A stretch of DNA of 64,000 nt from an uncultured Cytophagaceae bacterium. GTDB taxonomy: Bacteria; Bacteroidota; Bacteroidia; Cytophagales; Spirosomataceae. Each line of letters opens with the position of its first letter. The first letter of the stretch is position 1. The translations under genes were made by a program, and so were the position numbers. Positions 42,901 through 52,600 of this stretch are shown here, piece after piece. Below the pieces are notes generated by a model, which saw only the letters and a program-made list of their open reading frames with translations, was not told where the DNA came from and made no database searches. The stretch is from assembly GCA_903898715.1 (NCBI GenBank), contig CAIUGL010000077.1:21336-85335 (forward strand), written 5' to 3'.

Positions 42901-43291
42901 CTACGACCTTAACTTCTTCTAACTGAGATTGACTAACTTCTAATTTGAAGTTTTGACGCAATTCAGAAGCCAATGTCAACACAATTCCTGATTGTGCAGA
43001 TTCTTTGTAACCTACGAATGAAACAGTCACTTTGTAAGGACCACCCACACGCATGTTGACAATATTGTAACGACCATCTGCACGTGTAGACGCACCGTAA
43101 CGTGAACCCGTAGGCTCATGCACAGCAATCACCGTTGCACCTGGTAGGCCTTCGCCTTTTTCGTCCACTACCGTACCTGCGATGGCAGAAGTAGTTGAAC
43201 CTTGAGCAAACACCTGCCCAATGGGAAGCATCATTATTAGCGCAAAAAACGCTCCTAATAACACTGAATGAGTAATAAACCTTCTCTGCAT
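39956..43291 (-). CDS. TonB-dependent receptor, Oar-like, with carboxypeptidase-regulatory domain
   Basis: An 1111-residue outer-membrane receptor. A signal peptide (cleavage after VFA, about residue 29) is followed by a carboxypeptidase-regulatory-like beta domain (TVVDEKGEGLPGATV), then the plug (residues about 130-245, ending VDAIDQFQVLIAPYDVRQG) and a long beta barrel. The family is closer to Myxococcus Oar-type receptors than to SusC, and no SusD follows. Imported ligand is unknown; oligopeptide or siderophore uptake are guesses. It is a monocistronic gene opposite selD. Confidence 0.88.
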   Translation of the reverse strand: MQRRFITHSVLLGAFFALIMMLPIGQVFAQGSTTSAIAGTVVDEKGEGLPGATVIAVHEPTGSRYGASTRADGRYNIVNMRVGGPYKVTVSFVGYKESAQSGIVLTLASELRQNFKLEVSQSQLEEVKVVASRSSVINSGRTGAATTVSNSSITTLPTLNRSLGDFARLDPRANGLNFAGRNALFNNVTVDGAFFNNAFALSPTIGGQAGASPISVDAIDQFQVLIAPYDVRQGMATGANINVVTKSGTNNWTGSGYYFGTNEGLVGNKIGDATSQFGKFNRGQFGARVGGAIIKNKLFIFGSFEQETQTDPGSNFVATRTGTEPNKSIAKAEDLDRLKSFLLSKFNYDPGAYENYNREKFSQKANVRLDWNISDKHKLNIKYNYLRSFADISPSNSGSLSGGRSPSVNVLPFQGSLYRINNNLDSYIAELNSTFSNTISNNLTVGYTAMRDYRESPVNNTPFPTVDIGNNNLNQMTAFGYEPFSANNLLNSDIFQISDNLTIYRGKHVYTFGAAYEANAFKNGFAPNYYGGYQFRSIDDFIKSASGDLTVSPVRYQVQWSNYADFPFAEMKGNTLSFYGQDEITAAKGLKLTFGLRGDATSFPSFDEPKYTNSFVPNLTFRDGVKLATNKFPETTVLWSPRFGFNWDVKDDKTTQVRGGLGVFSGRVPYVWLSNQLSNNGVLFGSRLVTAAAELRNYPFTPNVDAYKPNASTLTNLQPTAYNLAVTDQNFKFSQVFRANLAMDKQLGDGWLVSLEGIYTKDINAVYLENVNLPNSTVKAVGPDNRVIYFTASPTGIPTNTRNNQIYGGTRGLNAPATGNTVDNPNISDAILIKNTNLGYSYALTATVSKAFDNGLFASLSYTNSDSRSVNDGGSIAQSQWRDRVVSGDPNENVASYSSYMQAHRINAYGSYRLNYLNEKASTTFGFTYSVAPAGRFSYTYSGDMNGDNQNANDLIYVPRSQSEILLRDLGTYTAAQQWADLDKYINQDKYLSSRRGQYAVRNGAELPWAANFDFKVIQDFYINVAGKKNTLQFTLDVFNFGNYMSPQWGLNQTPLRAGLLNYVTNDAATGRPVFQFPYRSGTTPLAETFQRSFGLGSRWQAQFGIRYIFN

Positions 43292-43536
43292 AAATTTGGA
43301 ATTTAGTTATAAATGAAATAGAAGTATTGAAGCCACAAAATAAACCTAAAAAATCAAATACTCCAAAAGGATTCGAAAAGACTTTTTCTATAATTTGTTG
43401 ATTGATAGCACTAAAGCCATAAATAATGTACTCTAACACATGAATCCAACCTAGATTAGTCCTAAAACCGTTTAAAATTTAACAGAAACATAATTTTTAA
43501 TTATTTAAAGAATAATTTTGCAGCAGAAATTATCTT
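43292..43536. other. Divergent intergenic region between TonB receptor and selD
   Basis: These 245 AT-rich bases carry no gene I can support. The selD -7 element TAATTTTG is at 43514-43521. I found no convincing -7 box for the receptor gene on the other strand, so its promoter may use another sigma factor or lie farther away. Confidence 0.5.
43514..43521 (+). promoter_or_regulatory. -7 promoter element for selD
   Basis: TAATTTTG, a full match to TAnnTTTG, 15 bases before the selD ATG. Confidence 0.5.
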
Positions 43537-44583
43537 ATGCAAGCAAACGAAGAATCCATTAAACTGACTTCCTATTCCCACGGTGCCGGATGCGGTTGTA
43601 AAATATCTCCCCAAATTTTAGATCAAATCCTACAATCGGATACGCCTAAAAAACATCATCCGCTTCTTTTAGTTGGAAACGAAAGCCGCGATGACGCCGC
43701 TGTGTTTGATTGGGAAAACGGAGAAGCCGTTATTTCTACGACCGATTTCTTCATGCCAATCGTCGATAATCCATTCGACTTCGGAAAAATTGCAGCTACC
43801 AATGCCATTTCAGATATCTATGCTATGGGCGGAAAACCCCTCATGGCGATCGCTATATTAGGTTGGCCCATCGATAAAATTGCTCCCGAAATTGCCCGTC
43901 AAGTTTTAGAAGGCGGCCGTGCCGCATGTGCTGAAGCTGGAATTCCATTGGCAGGCGGACATTCCATTGACTCCCCAGAGCCGATTTTCGGATTGGCCGT
44001 AACCGGGAAAGTCAAAAAAGAAAATCTGAAGCAAAACGATCAAGCGTCCGCCAATGCGCTCCTATACTTAACCAAACCATTAGGTGTAGGTATTTTAACC
44101 ACTGCACAAAAAAGAGGCATCGTTTCTGATGCCGACTTGGCTACAGCCGTTAAGCAAATGAGTACCCTGAATTCCTTTGGGGCTAAAATCGCGCCATTAG
44201 CTTATGTGGAATCACTAACGGATGTGACCGGTTTTGGACTGATGGGTCACCTCGTAGAAATGTGTGACGGCTCAGGAGTTAGCGCCGAGTTGTTTTTCAA
44301 CCATATACCAACCCTCAATAACCTAGACCATTACTTAGACCAAAAATGTTTCCCAGGTGGAACAAGTCGCAATTGGGCAAGTTATGGTCACCGAGTACAG
44401 GAGGGAATTACAGAAACCCAACGGCTCATCGGGGCAGATCCACAAACCTCCGGTGGTTTATTAATCGCCGTTTCAAAATCACACAAAGATGCCTTTGAAA
44501 CTTTCGCTAAAGCCGCAGGCTTTGATTTGAAGCCAATTGGTCAAACAATTCCCCAAAAAGAAAAAGCGATCTACCTGAAATAA
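43537..44583 (+). CDS. selD: Selenide, water dikinase
   Basis: A 348-residue selenophosphate synthetase. The N-terminal [13 protein letters not shown] loop has Cys19 at the catalytic position (selenocysteine in some species) and the essential Lys22. [10 protein letters not shown] and [17 protein letters not shown] are the ATP/metal region, and [17 protein letters not shown] sequence appears as [15 protein letters not shown]. It makes selenophosphate. No selA, selB, Sec tRNA or mnmH is present in the window. The stop overlaps the next ATG by one base. Confidence 0.95.
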   Translation: MQANEESIKLTSYSHGAGCGCKISPQILDQILQSDTPKKHHPLLLVGNESRDDAAVFDWENGEAVISTTDFFMPIVDNPFDFGKIAATNAISDIYAMGGKPLMAIAILGWPIDKIAPEIARQVLEGGRAACAEAGIPLAGGHSIDSPEPIFGLAVTGKVKKENLKQNDQASANALLYLTKPLGVGILTTAQKRGIVSDADLATAVKQMSTLNSFGAKIAPLAYVESLTDVTGFGLMGHLVEMCDGSGVSAELFFNHIPTLNNLDHYLDQKCFPGGTSRNWASYGHRVQEGITETQRLIGADPQTSGGLLIAVSKSHKDAFETFAKAAGFDLKPIGQTIPQKEKAIYLK

Positions 44584-45344
44584 TGGAACTATATTTTAGA
44601 AAAGTAGGTGAACAAGGACCTGCCATGATTATTTTACATGGCATTTTTGGCAGTTCTGACAATTGGCTAGGTATCGCCAAAGTTTTTGCCAGCACCCACC
44701 AAGTCTATTTAGTGGACCAGCGAAACCACGGGCAATCTCCCTGGTCCGACGAATTCGACTATCAAGTGATGTCGGAAGACCTGAAAGAATTTATCGATAC
44801 GCATCAATTGATCAATCCGATCATCATTGGACACTCCATGGGCGGTAAAGTAGTCATGCAATTCGCATTGAACTACCCAACGCTTTCCGATAGATTTATC
44901 ATCGTGGACATAGCACCTAAATTTTACCCGGTCCACCACACCTCGATTTTAGCTGGATTAAATAGCATTGACCTAAATACAATCGCGTCAAGAACGGAAG
45001 CCAATGAACATCTTAAGCGCTTTGAGGAACAAGAAGGCGTTCGTCAATTTCTATTAAAGAACCTCTACCGCAAAAATGATGCGGAATTCGCCTGGCGAAT
45101 CAATCTAGCCGTCATTACCAAAAACATTGATGTAGTCGGGCATGAATTATGGGTCAAAAACCCCTGCCAAACTCCTATTCACTTTATTAAAGGAGCAAAT
45201 TCACATTATATCCAACCGGAAGATGAGCGTTACATCGCTGAAATTTTTCCGAATTTTGACATACATACAGTTGCAAACGCTGGACACTGGGTTCAGGCCG
45301 ACCAGCCCGAGGCATTCAATCAAGTTATTCAGTCGATCCTATGA
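44583..45344 (+). CDS. Alpha/beta-hydrolase (YbfF-like esterase)
   Basis: A 253-residue alpha/beta-hydrolase. The oxyanion-side motif is LHGIFGSSDNW, the nucleophile is Ser85 in GHSMGGK, and the final histidine is in ANAGHWVQADQPE. The pattern matches YbfF-type short-chain acyl esterases, though the substrate is unknown. It is translationally coupled to selD (TAATG) and to the next gene (four-base overlap). Confidence 0.87.
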   Translation: MELYFRKVGEQGPAMIILHGIFGSSDNWLGIAKVFASTHQVYLVDQRNHGQSPWSDEFDYQVMSEDLKEFIDTHQLINPIIIGHSMGGKVVMQFALNYPTLSDRFIIVDIAPKFYPVHHTSILAGLNSIDLNTIASRTEANEHLKRFEEQEGVRQFLLKNLYRKNDAEFAWRINLAVITKNIDVVGHELWVKNPCQTPIHFIKGANSHYIQPEDERYIAEIFPNFDIHTVANAGHWVQADQPEAFNQVIQSIL

Positions 45345-46048
45345 AACTGATACTCATCCCCTGCCCCATTGCAGAAAATACCGCGTCAACTTCCTTAGCG
45401 CCGGAGGTACCAGCTTATATTACGCAATGCCAACACTTCCTTGTCGAGAATGTCCGGACAGCCCGCAGATTTATTTCTGAACTCAAACTCGGAATCACCA
45501 TTGATTCCTTGACTTTTGAAATTCTAGATAAGGACACCGAGAAAAAGTCAATCTTAGATTTCTTTCAAAAACATCAAAACGAAGCCTTTATCGGTGTTAT
45601 TTCCGAGGCTGGTTGCCCAGGTGTCGCAGATCCAGGAGCCCTAGCCGTAGGAATCGCCCAAGAAATGGGCATTGAAGTTGTTCCACTCGTGGGACCCTCT
45701 TCTATCCTACTCGCACTCATGGGATCTGGTTTTTCAGGCCAAAAGTTCGCTTTTCATGGCTACCTACCCATCGAGAAACCTGCCCGAATTAAACGCATGG
45801 AGCAATTAGTTCAGCAAACCGAAAAAACGGGGGAAACACATATGTTCATCGAGACCCCTTATCGAAATAATGGATTATTGGAGGATATGATCCAGCATCT
45901 TCCCGGAAATACCTTAGTTGCCATTGGCGCTAATCTGCAAGGAGAAGGTGGATTTATACAAACAAAAACACTCAAAGACTGGTCGGCACAAAAACCTGAG
46001 CTGCACAAAATCCCGTGCATTTTCCTTTTTGGCCAAACCAATAATTAA
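45341..46048 (+). CDS. RsmI-like SAM-dependent methyltransferase (tetrapyrrole methylase fold)
   Basis: A 235-residue tetrapyrrole-methylase-fold protein. IPCPIAENTAS replaces the usual TPIGN start, and FIGVISEAGCPGVADPGALAV and LVGPSSILLALMGSGF are the SAM-binding and family motifs. It is related to RsmI (16S rRNA C1402 2'-O-methylation), but it is a shorter, divergent paralog form common in Bacteroidota, so exact target is uncertain. It overlaps the hydrolase gene by four bases. Confidence 0.82.
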   Translation: MKLILIPCPIAENTASTSLAPEVPAYITQCQHFLVENVRTARRFISELKLGITIDSLTFEILDKDTEKKSILDFFQKHQNEAFIGVISEAGCPGVADPGALAVGIAQEMGIEVVPLVGPSSILLALMGSGFSGQKFAFHGYLPIEKPARIKRMEQLVQQTEKTGETHMFIETPYRNNGLLEDMIQHLPGNTLVAIGANLQGEGGFIQTKTLKDWSAQKPELHKIPCIFLFGQTNN

Positions 46049-46067
46049 TCCGAAATTTGTAGCGTTT

Positions 46068-46709
46068 ATGATACAACTCGAAGTCTTCCAATTCAATCCC
46101 TTTCAAGAAAACACCTACTTATTGTGGGATGACGCCGGAAATGGAATCGTTTTCGACCCAGGTTGCTACAGCTACGAAGAGCGTAAAGAAATCAAGGATT
46201 TTATCACCGAGAAAGGCATTCAAATGAAATACATTTTGAATACCCATGCACACATCGACCATGTGCTAGGCGTTTCCTTTTTCCAGACCGAATACCAAAT
46301 TCCTTTTTGCCTTCACCTCAAGGACAAACCCCTATTAGATGACGCGAGTAAGCGCGCTGAAGTGTACGGATTCCCACATTATCAGGCGGCAAACGTCGAT
46401 CAATGGATTAACGAAACCGAACGCATTCAAATAGGGGAATTTGACATACAAATTTTATTTGTTCCCGGTCATGCACCCGGACACGTGGCTTTTTATTTAG
46501 AAAAGCAAGGCTGGGTGATTGGTGGAGACGTACTTTTCAAACGGAGTGTGGGAAGGACCGATTTTCCGTTATGTAATCATGCCGACTTAATGCATAGCAT
46601 CCAAACGCAATTATATACATTGCCTACAGAGACGCTTGTATATCCAGGTCACGGACCTAAAACATCGATTGGAGAAGAGAAGCAACATAATCCCTATGTA
46701 AAAGCATGA
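46068..46709 (+). CDS. Metallo-beta-lactamase-fold hydrolase, glyoxalase II-like
   Basis: A 213-residue MBL-fold protein. The HxHxDH motif is NTHAHIDHVLGV, followed by histidines in FVPGHAPGHVAFY and YPGHGPKTSIGEE and an aspartate in GGDVLFKRSVGRTDF. The fold and motifs fit glyoxalase II or sulfur-dioxygenase-like thioester hydrolases. The ATG at 46068 (MIQLEVFQFNPFQENTYLLW) starts at the first conserved strand, while longer upstream starts run into the RsmI-like gene. Confidence 0.88.
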   Translation: MIQLEVFQFNPFQENTYLLWDDAGNGIVFDPGCYSYEERKEIKDFITEKGIQMKYILNTHAHIDHVLGVSFFQTEYQIPFCLHLKDKPLLDDASKRAEVYGFPHYQAANVDQWINETERIQIGEFDIQILFVPGHAPGHVAFYLEKQGWVIGGDVLFKRSVGRTDFPLCNHADLMHSIQTQLYTLPTETLVYPGHGPKTSIGEEKQHNPYVKA

Positions 46710-47422
46710 AGAAAGAAATCCCCAATCTGTTAACTTTGGCCAACCTGCTTGCGGGCTGTCTGGGTATTTATTTTGTTATGCAGGGTAATTTACTTTGGGC
46801 ATCTTATTGCATTTTCATTTCGCTTGTTTGTGATTTCTTAGATGGATTTTTAGCTCGACTACTCCATGCCTATTCGGAATTGGGTAAGCAATTAGATTCC
46901 CTGGCCGACATGGTTTCGTTTGGTGTTTTACCAAGCTTCATCCTTTTCGCGCTCGTTGAACAAAGTTGTGGTACACAATGCTCGGTGGGTATATTCGGAT
47001 TCTACAAACCATTTATGGTTTTTTCCCTAGCATTAATGTCGGCCTACCGACTCGCAAAATTCAACATTGACACCCGCCAAAGCGACCAGTTCATCGGGGT
47101 ACCCACACCTGCAAATGGGCTGTTAGTGGCTTCTTTGCCATTAATTCTGCATTTCCAACCAGAATTCAGTCCGTATATATTACACTTCAAAGGCTTATTG
47201 ATTTACAGCATTATCATGAGTTATTTATTGGTCGCAGAATTTCCGCTGATGGCCTTTAAATTTAAATCTTGGGGATGGGCTGCGAATCAAATGCGCTACT
47301 TATTTCTGATTTATTGTGTTGCTATACTCGTATTGCTTAAATTTGCAGCTTTCCCGATTTTAGTTGTTTCCTATATCGTGTTATCGTTTATCCTTTCGTT
47401 ACTTAATATCAAACAAAAATGA
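46706..47422 (+). CDS. pssA: CDP-diacylglycerol-serine O-phosphatidyltransferase
   Basis: A 238-residue CDP-alcohol phosphotransferase with about seven transmembrane helices, making phosphatidylserine. The catalytic signature spans DFLDGFLARLLHAYSELG followed by KQLDSLADMVSFGVLPS, with its conserved aspartates. It overlaps the MBL gene by four bases and the purS gene by four, so translation of the run selD to purS is probably coupled. Confidence 0.93.
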   Translation: MKKEIPNLLTLANLLAGCLGIYFVMQGNLLWASYCIFISLVCDFLDGFLARLLHAYSELGKQLDSLADMVSFGVLPSFILFALVEQSCGTQCSVGIFGFYKPFMVFSLALMSAYRLAKFNIDTRQSDQFIGVPTPANGLLVASLPLILHFQPEFSPYILHFKGLLIYSIIMSYLLVAEFPLMAFKFKSWGWAANQMRYLFLIYCVAILVLLKFAAFPILVVSYIVLSFILSLLNIKQK

Positions 47423-47670
47423 AATTTATCGCAGAAATCAATGTAATGCCCCAAAAAGAAATTCTTGACCCACAAGGAAAAGCAGTTCGTATAGGCTTAC
47501 AAAATTTAAATATCACACAGGTTTCTGATGTGCGTATTGGAAAACATATCACATTGCAATTAGAAGCAGCATCTGAGGCCGTTGCTCATGAAATTGTAAC
47601 GGAAGCGTGTAAGAAATTATTGGCCAACTTGATCATGGAGGAATTCGAATTCACCCTGACTGCCGTATAA
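47419..47670 (+). CDS. purS: Phosphoribosylformylglycinamidine synthase subunit PurS
   Basis: An 83-residue protein with the PurS pattern: FIAEINVMPQKEILDPQGKA (conserved strand and turn), LQNLNITQVSDVRIGKHITL, and CKKLLANLIMEEF. PurS bridges PurL and PurQ in the purine pathway; those partners are not in the window. It is the last gene of the overlapping run and nearly abuts the convergent CoA-binding gene. Confidence 0.9.
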   Translation: MKFIAEINVMPQKEILDPQGKAVRIGLQNLNITQVSDVRIGKHITLQLEAASEAVAHEIVTEACKKLLANLIMEEFEFTLTAV

Positions 47671-47671
47671 A

Positions 47672-48028
47672 TTAAAATTGGCCTGTATGCAACATCACCA
47701 GCGTGCAGGCCTCTTCTACTTCCATCCCCTCCGCAGCAAGCTGCTTCATTAAGTCTGGGTTTTCTGTACCTGGATTAAAAATTACCCGTTTCGGCTGAAG
47801 ACGCATTAGATATGCCAAAAGATCCAGCTGATTTTTGGGTCCTACATATAACGTAACGGTGTGAATATCAACCAAGTCCGGTTGGCCCACCTGTATGTCA
47901 ATTCCATCAATTTCTCCAGGCTTGTGTCCTACCAAAATCACTTCATGCCCTTTCGAAAGCAATAATTCCGTAGCCATAAAAGCATATCGAGCTGGATTGG
48001 TGGACGCACCATAGACTAAAACACGCAT
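47672..48028 (-). CDS. CoA-binding domain protein (YccU-like)
   Basis: A 118-residue single Rossmann domain of the CoA_binding_2 family: VLVYGASTNPARYAFMATELL, SKGHEVILVGHKPGEIDG and KRVIFNPGTENPDLM. Members bind CoA or its derivatives; their physiological role is unclear. It is a single-gene unit, convergent with purS at a one-base gap. Confidence 0.88.
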   Translation of the reverse strand: MRVLVYGASTNPARYAFMATELLLSKGHEVILVGHKPGEIDGIDIQVGQPDLVDIHTVTLYVGPKNQLDLLAYLMRLQPKRVIFNPGTENPDLMKQLAAEGMEVEEACTLVMLHTGQF

Positions 48029-48123
48029 GTAAGTTTATCAGTTTTGTGATGCAATAATAGCACAAAAACAGGCGTTTTCTAGATTAAAAAGTCGTAATTA
48101 CGTCACAACCACTAATAAAAAAC

Positions 48124-48678
48124 ATGTATTCAACTCCTACCTTACGGATTGAACAATGGAAACGTATTCAATCTCCTGATTGGCCCATCGAAATCCACGT
48201 GGAAATTTCGAATTTCGGTCGAATTAAAAGCTTCAAATCCAACCCAAAAGGTAAAATCATTTTGGGTTCCTGCATTCAAAACTATCGCTCGTTGAATATG
48301 CGCCATCAAGGCAATTCAATCAATCGATATGTGCACAAAATGGTCGCTGAACTCTTCATTCCGCGTACGAATCCTGAAGCAACGTTTGTGATCCATCGAG
48401 ATTTCGATAAAAAAAACAACCACGTGGCGAATTTGGATTGGGTCACACGTGACGCACTAACGGCCCACAACTTACGTAATCCCGCCATACTGCAAAAAAA
48501 GATGCCCCTGCGGACCAAAAATTACAAGTTGAGTATCGCACAAGTCTTGCTCATCAAGCAGATGCTACGCACGGGCAAAAACCGTATCAAAATGATTGCC
48601 AAGCAATTTGGCGTCACCTCAACGCAAGTCAATCGAATCAAAAATGGATCAAATTGGAAACAAGTGCAACTAAAATAA
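48124..48678 (+). CDS. NUMOD4/HNH protein with C-terminal helix-turn-helix
   Basis: A 184-residue protein. Residues about 10-50 match NUMOD4 (WKRI, YEISNFGRIKS-like HVEISNFGRIKSF), residues 68-106 an HNH domain (H71 in YVHKMVAELFI, His91 in VIHRDFDKKNNHVANLDW), and residues 130-180 a helix-turn-helix (IKMIAKQFGVTSTQVNRIKNG). This is the architecture of homing endonucleases, yet it is not inside an intron or intein. It is free-standing between core genes and may be a domesticated DNA-binding protein or a solitary mobile nuclease. Confidence 0.8.
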   Translation: MYSTPTLRIEQWKRIQSPDWPIEIHVEISNFGRIKSFKSNPKGKIILGSCIQNYRSLNMRHQGNSINRYVHKMVAELFIPRTNPEATFVIHRDFDKKNNHVANLDWVTRDALTAHNLRNPAILQKKMPLRTKNYKLSIAQVLLIKQMLRTGKNRIKMIAKQFGVTSTQVNRIKNGSNWKQVQLK

Positions 48679-49623
48679 TTGCGAGGCAATGGCATGCACA
48701 CTATCCGACTTACTCATCGTATAAAAATGCAAGGCTGGAACACCCGCTTGCATTAATTCGCGACCTTGTTGGACCGCCCATTCCACACCCACCTGCTTAA
48801 TCGCAGCATTCGTGGTACACGCGCGCACTTCCTTTGCTAAGGCTTCTGGCATTTCTAAATGGAATATTTCAGGTAATATCTCCAACTGACGTGCAGTCGC
48901 AATGGGCTTCAATCCCGGTATAATCGGAACATGAATATCCATGGCCCGACACTTAGCGACAAAATCAAAGTAGTGTTGATTGTTAAAAAACATTTGGGTT
49001 ACAATGTAATCAGCACCCGCATCCACTTTTTGTTTTAAATAGCGCAAATCTTCGTCCAAGGAAGCCGCCTCAAAATGCTTTTCTGGATAAGCGGCTACAC
49101 CCACGCAAAAGTTCGTAGGCAATGACTCCGTCTCCTCATGCAATAAAATGCCTTGGTTCATCGCATGAACCTGAGCGACTAATTCATTCGCATACGCATG
49201 GCCACCTGGTTTTGGAATAAAATGGTCCTCCCCCTTTTCTTGGTCTCCACGCAATACAAGCGCATTTTCGATTCCTAAATAATGTAAATCGATCAAGAAA
49301 TCCTCTGTCTCCTCCTTCGTAAATCCACCACAAATAACATGCGGAACAGCTTCTGTTTTAAACTTCTGCATAATTGCCGCACAAATACCTAAGGTACCCG
49401 GACGCTTGCGAATAGGAATGCGTTTCAACACACCGGCTACTAGCTTTTCTACATACTCCTCACGGTGATAGGTTACCTCAATAAAAGGCGGATTAAACTC
49501 CATCAAGGGCTCAATATGCGAAACTAGTTCACCTAAATGTTGACCTTTCATCGGCGGAATAATCTCAATCGAGAATAAAGTCTTCCCTTTTGCTGCCTCT
49601 AAATACTGTGTAATCTTCGTCAT
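48670..49623 (-). CDS. metF: 5,10-methylenetetrahydrofolate reductase
   Basis: A 317-residue FAD-dependent TIM barrel that makes 5-methyltetrahydrofolate for methionine synthesis. FSIEIIPPMKG, FIEVTYHREEY, ALVLRGDQEKG and DYIVTQMFFNNQHYFDFV are family hallmarks. It starts three bases after metH, its functional partner, so both are co-transcribed. Its 3' end overlaps the HNH-gene stop by nine bases. Confidence 0.94.
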   Translation of the reverse strand: MTKITQYLEAAKGKTLFSIEIIPPMKGQHLGELVSHIEPLMEFNPPFIEVTYHREEYVEKLVAGVLKRIPIRKRPGTLGICAAIMQKFKTEAVPHVICGGFTKEETEDFLIDLHYLGIENALVLRGDQEKGEDHFIPKPGGHAYANELVAQVHAMNQGILLHEETESLPTNFCVGVAAYPEKHFEAASLDEDLRYLKQKVDAGADYIVTQMFFNNQHYFDFVAKCRAMDIHVPIIPGLKPIATARQLEILPEIFHLEMPEALAKEVRACTTNAAIKQVGVEWAVQQGRELMQAGVPALHFYTMSKSDSVHAIASQLF

Positions 49624-49626
49624 AGC

Positions 49627-52600
49627 CTACGCATCATATGTTAAAACAGGACTTAACCAACGCTCCATTTCCTCCAATGGCATCCCTTTCCGCGCTGCAT
49701 AATCTACTACTTGGTCTTTGGCTATTTTACCTAAACCAAAATACGTACTCTCCGGATGTGAGAAATAAAATCCGGAAACCGCAGAAGCTGGATACATCGC
49801 ATAACTCTCCGTTAATTGAATTCCAATCTGCTTTTCCGCATCCAATAATTCAAACAAACGCTTCTTTTCCGTATGATCTGGACAGGCTGGATATCCCGGT
49901 GCCGGACGAATACCTTGATATTTTTCCATGATTAATTCTTCATTACTCATGGACTCATCAGCTGCATAGCCCCAGTATTCACGACGCACACGCTCATGCA
50001 TTAACTCAGCAAAAGCTTCCGCCAAACGATCAGCTAATGCCTTGACCATGATGGAGTTATAATCATCATGCTGAGCTTCATATTTCGCTAATAAAGCCTC
50101 AATACCAATACCCGTCGTCACCGCAAACGCACCCACAAAATCCGTCTCTCCCGTTGATAAAGGAGCAACAAAATCACTTAAGCATCGGTTGGGTAATGAT
50201 GCCGACTTCTGGCCTTGTTGACGCAAATGATGTAACCATGCAGTCGAATCCGAAGTCTCATCTTTTCGCTGAATCGTGTAGGATGCATGCGCATGAGAAC
50301 CATGTTTTTCACAAGGAACCTCTTGCACACTTTCTACAAAGTCATGCAAAATCATGTCATCTCCGAAAGAATTCACTGGGAAGAACCCAAGCGCAGCTTT
50401 AGCTGTCAATAACTTGCCGTCGATGATTTCTTGTAATAATGCTTGCGCATCATTGAATAGTTTTCGTGCCTCTTGGCCAACGGTCTCATTATCAAAAATC
50501 CGTGGATATTTGCCTGATAATTGCCACGTGGAGAAGAATGGTGTCCAGTCGATGTATTTCGCAATTTCAGCCAAAGAATAATCCTGGAAGTATTTTACAC
50601 CCAAAAACGATGGTTGCTTGGCTTTAAATCCAGTCCAATCGATGCCCGTTGATTTTTGACGCGCTTGAGCAATCGATAAATAATTTTTCTCTTGTTGGCG
50701 CGCCGCATGCGACACCCGCAACTCAGCATATTCCTGCTTGATCTCAGAAAAAATTTCTTGCGAAGTCAATTCACTTTGCAACAAACGGCCGGCAACTGGT
50801 ACCGAACGCGAAGCATCCAACACGTGAATAACTGGACCACTGTAATGTGGATCAATTTTAACCGCCGTATGAATCCGGGAAGTCGTGGCTCCTCCAATCA
50901 ATAAAGGAACCGTAAAACCTTGTCGCTCCATCTCTTTCGCCACATACACCATTTCGTCTAAAGAAGGTGTAATCAAGCCTGAAAGACCAATAATATCTAC
51001 TTGGTGTTCTTTGGCAGCTGCTAAAATCTTTTCGCAGGATACCATCACACCGATGTCAATCACCTCATAATTATTACATGCCAAAACAACACCCACAATA
51101 TTTTTACCAATATCATGGACGTCACCCTTCACCGTTGCCAATAAAATTTTACCGGCAGATGAACTTTCTCCCCCTTGCTTTTCAGCTTCAATAAACGGCA
51201 ATAAATAAGCGACCGCTTTTTTCATGACGCGGGCCGACTTCACCACTTGTGGTAAGAACATTTTTCCTTCTCCGAACAAATCCCCAACCACGTTCATTCC
51301 ATCCATTAATGGTCCTTCAATTACTTGAATCGGCCTTTCGACTTGTTGGCGCGCTTCCTCCACATCCTCATCAATAAACTCAGTCAAACCTTTAATCAAG
51401 GCATGCTCCAAACGCTTATTCACAGGTAATTGACGCCAAGCATCATCGATGACAGCTTCTTTGCCCACCGACTTAACCGTCTCCGCGAAGTGAACTAATT
51501 TCTCCGTAGCTTCTGGATTGCGATTCAATAATACGTCCTCGCACAGATCACGCAAAGGCTGGTCAATTTGATCATACACCCCTAATTGGCTTGCATTCAC
51601 AATACCCATATCCATACCCGCCTTAATCGCATGGTATAAGAAAACCGTGTGCATCGCTTCACGAACCGGTTCATTTCCGCGGAAAGAGAAGGAAATATTG
51701 GATACCCCACCGGATACTTTCGCATGAGGTAAATTTTCCTTGATCCATTTCGTTGCCTTAATGAAATCATTCGCATAGTTATTATGCTCCTCGATTCCTG
51801 TGGCAACCGTTAATATATTGGGGTCAAAAATGATGTCTTGGGCAGGAAATTTAACCACGTCCACCAAAATCCGGTAAGCACGTGTACAAATTTCAATCCG
51901 ACGCTCGTAGGAATCCGCTTGACCATCTTCGTCAAACGCCATCACAACGACAGAAGCACCATATTGCTTGACTTTATTCGCTAATTCAATAAATCGCTCT
52001 TCCCCTTCCTTTAAGGAAATGGAATTAACAACCGACTTACCTTGCACGCATTTCAAACCGGCTTCAATAACCTCCCATTTGGAAGAGTCAATCATGATCG
52101 GTAAACGGGCAATATCTGGCTCAGCCATCAATAAGTTTAAATATTGTGGCATCATTTTAACGCCATCAATCATCCCCTCATCCATGTTGACATCCAAAAT
52201 CTGCGCCCCACCATCCACTTGCTCACGCGCTACAGCAATCGCTTCTTCAAAATTTTCTTCTCGGATTAATCGAGCAAATTTCTTGGAACCTGTCACATTA
52301 CAACGCTCACCAATATTGACAAAATTGGTCAATTCCGTGATTTCCAATGGCTCTAAACCCGATAGTTTCTGATTTAATGAATCTTCAGGAATTACGTGAG
52401 GCTTGTATTTCGCCGCTATTTCAGCAATCGCTTGAATGTGCGCCGGTGTCGTACCGCAACATCCACCAATAATATTGACAAAACCATGCTGCAAGAAATC
52501 CTCAATAACCTCTGCCATTTGTTCAGGAGACTGATCGTATTCTCCCATTTCATTCGGCAAACCCGCATTGGGGTGCGCAGAAACTAAAAATGGAGATTTA

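Noticed and set aside
43292..43536. Small RNA or hidden gene between the TonB receptor and selD
   Set aside because: No promoter-terminator pair or plausible reading frame could be found; reading frames here are AT-rich and lack motifs.
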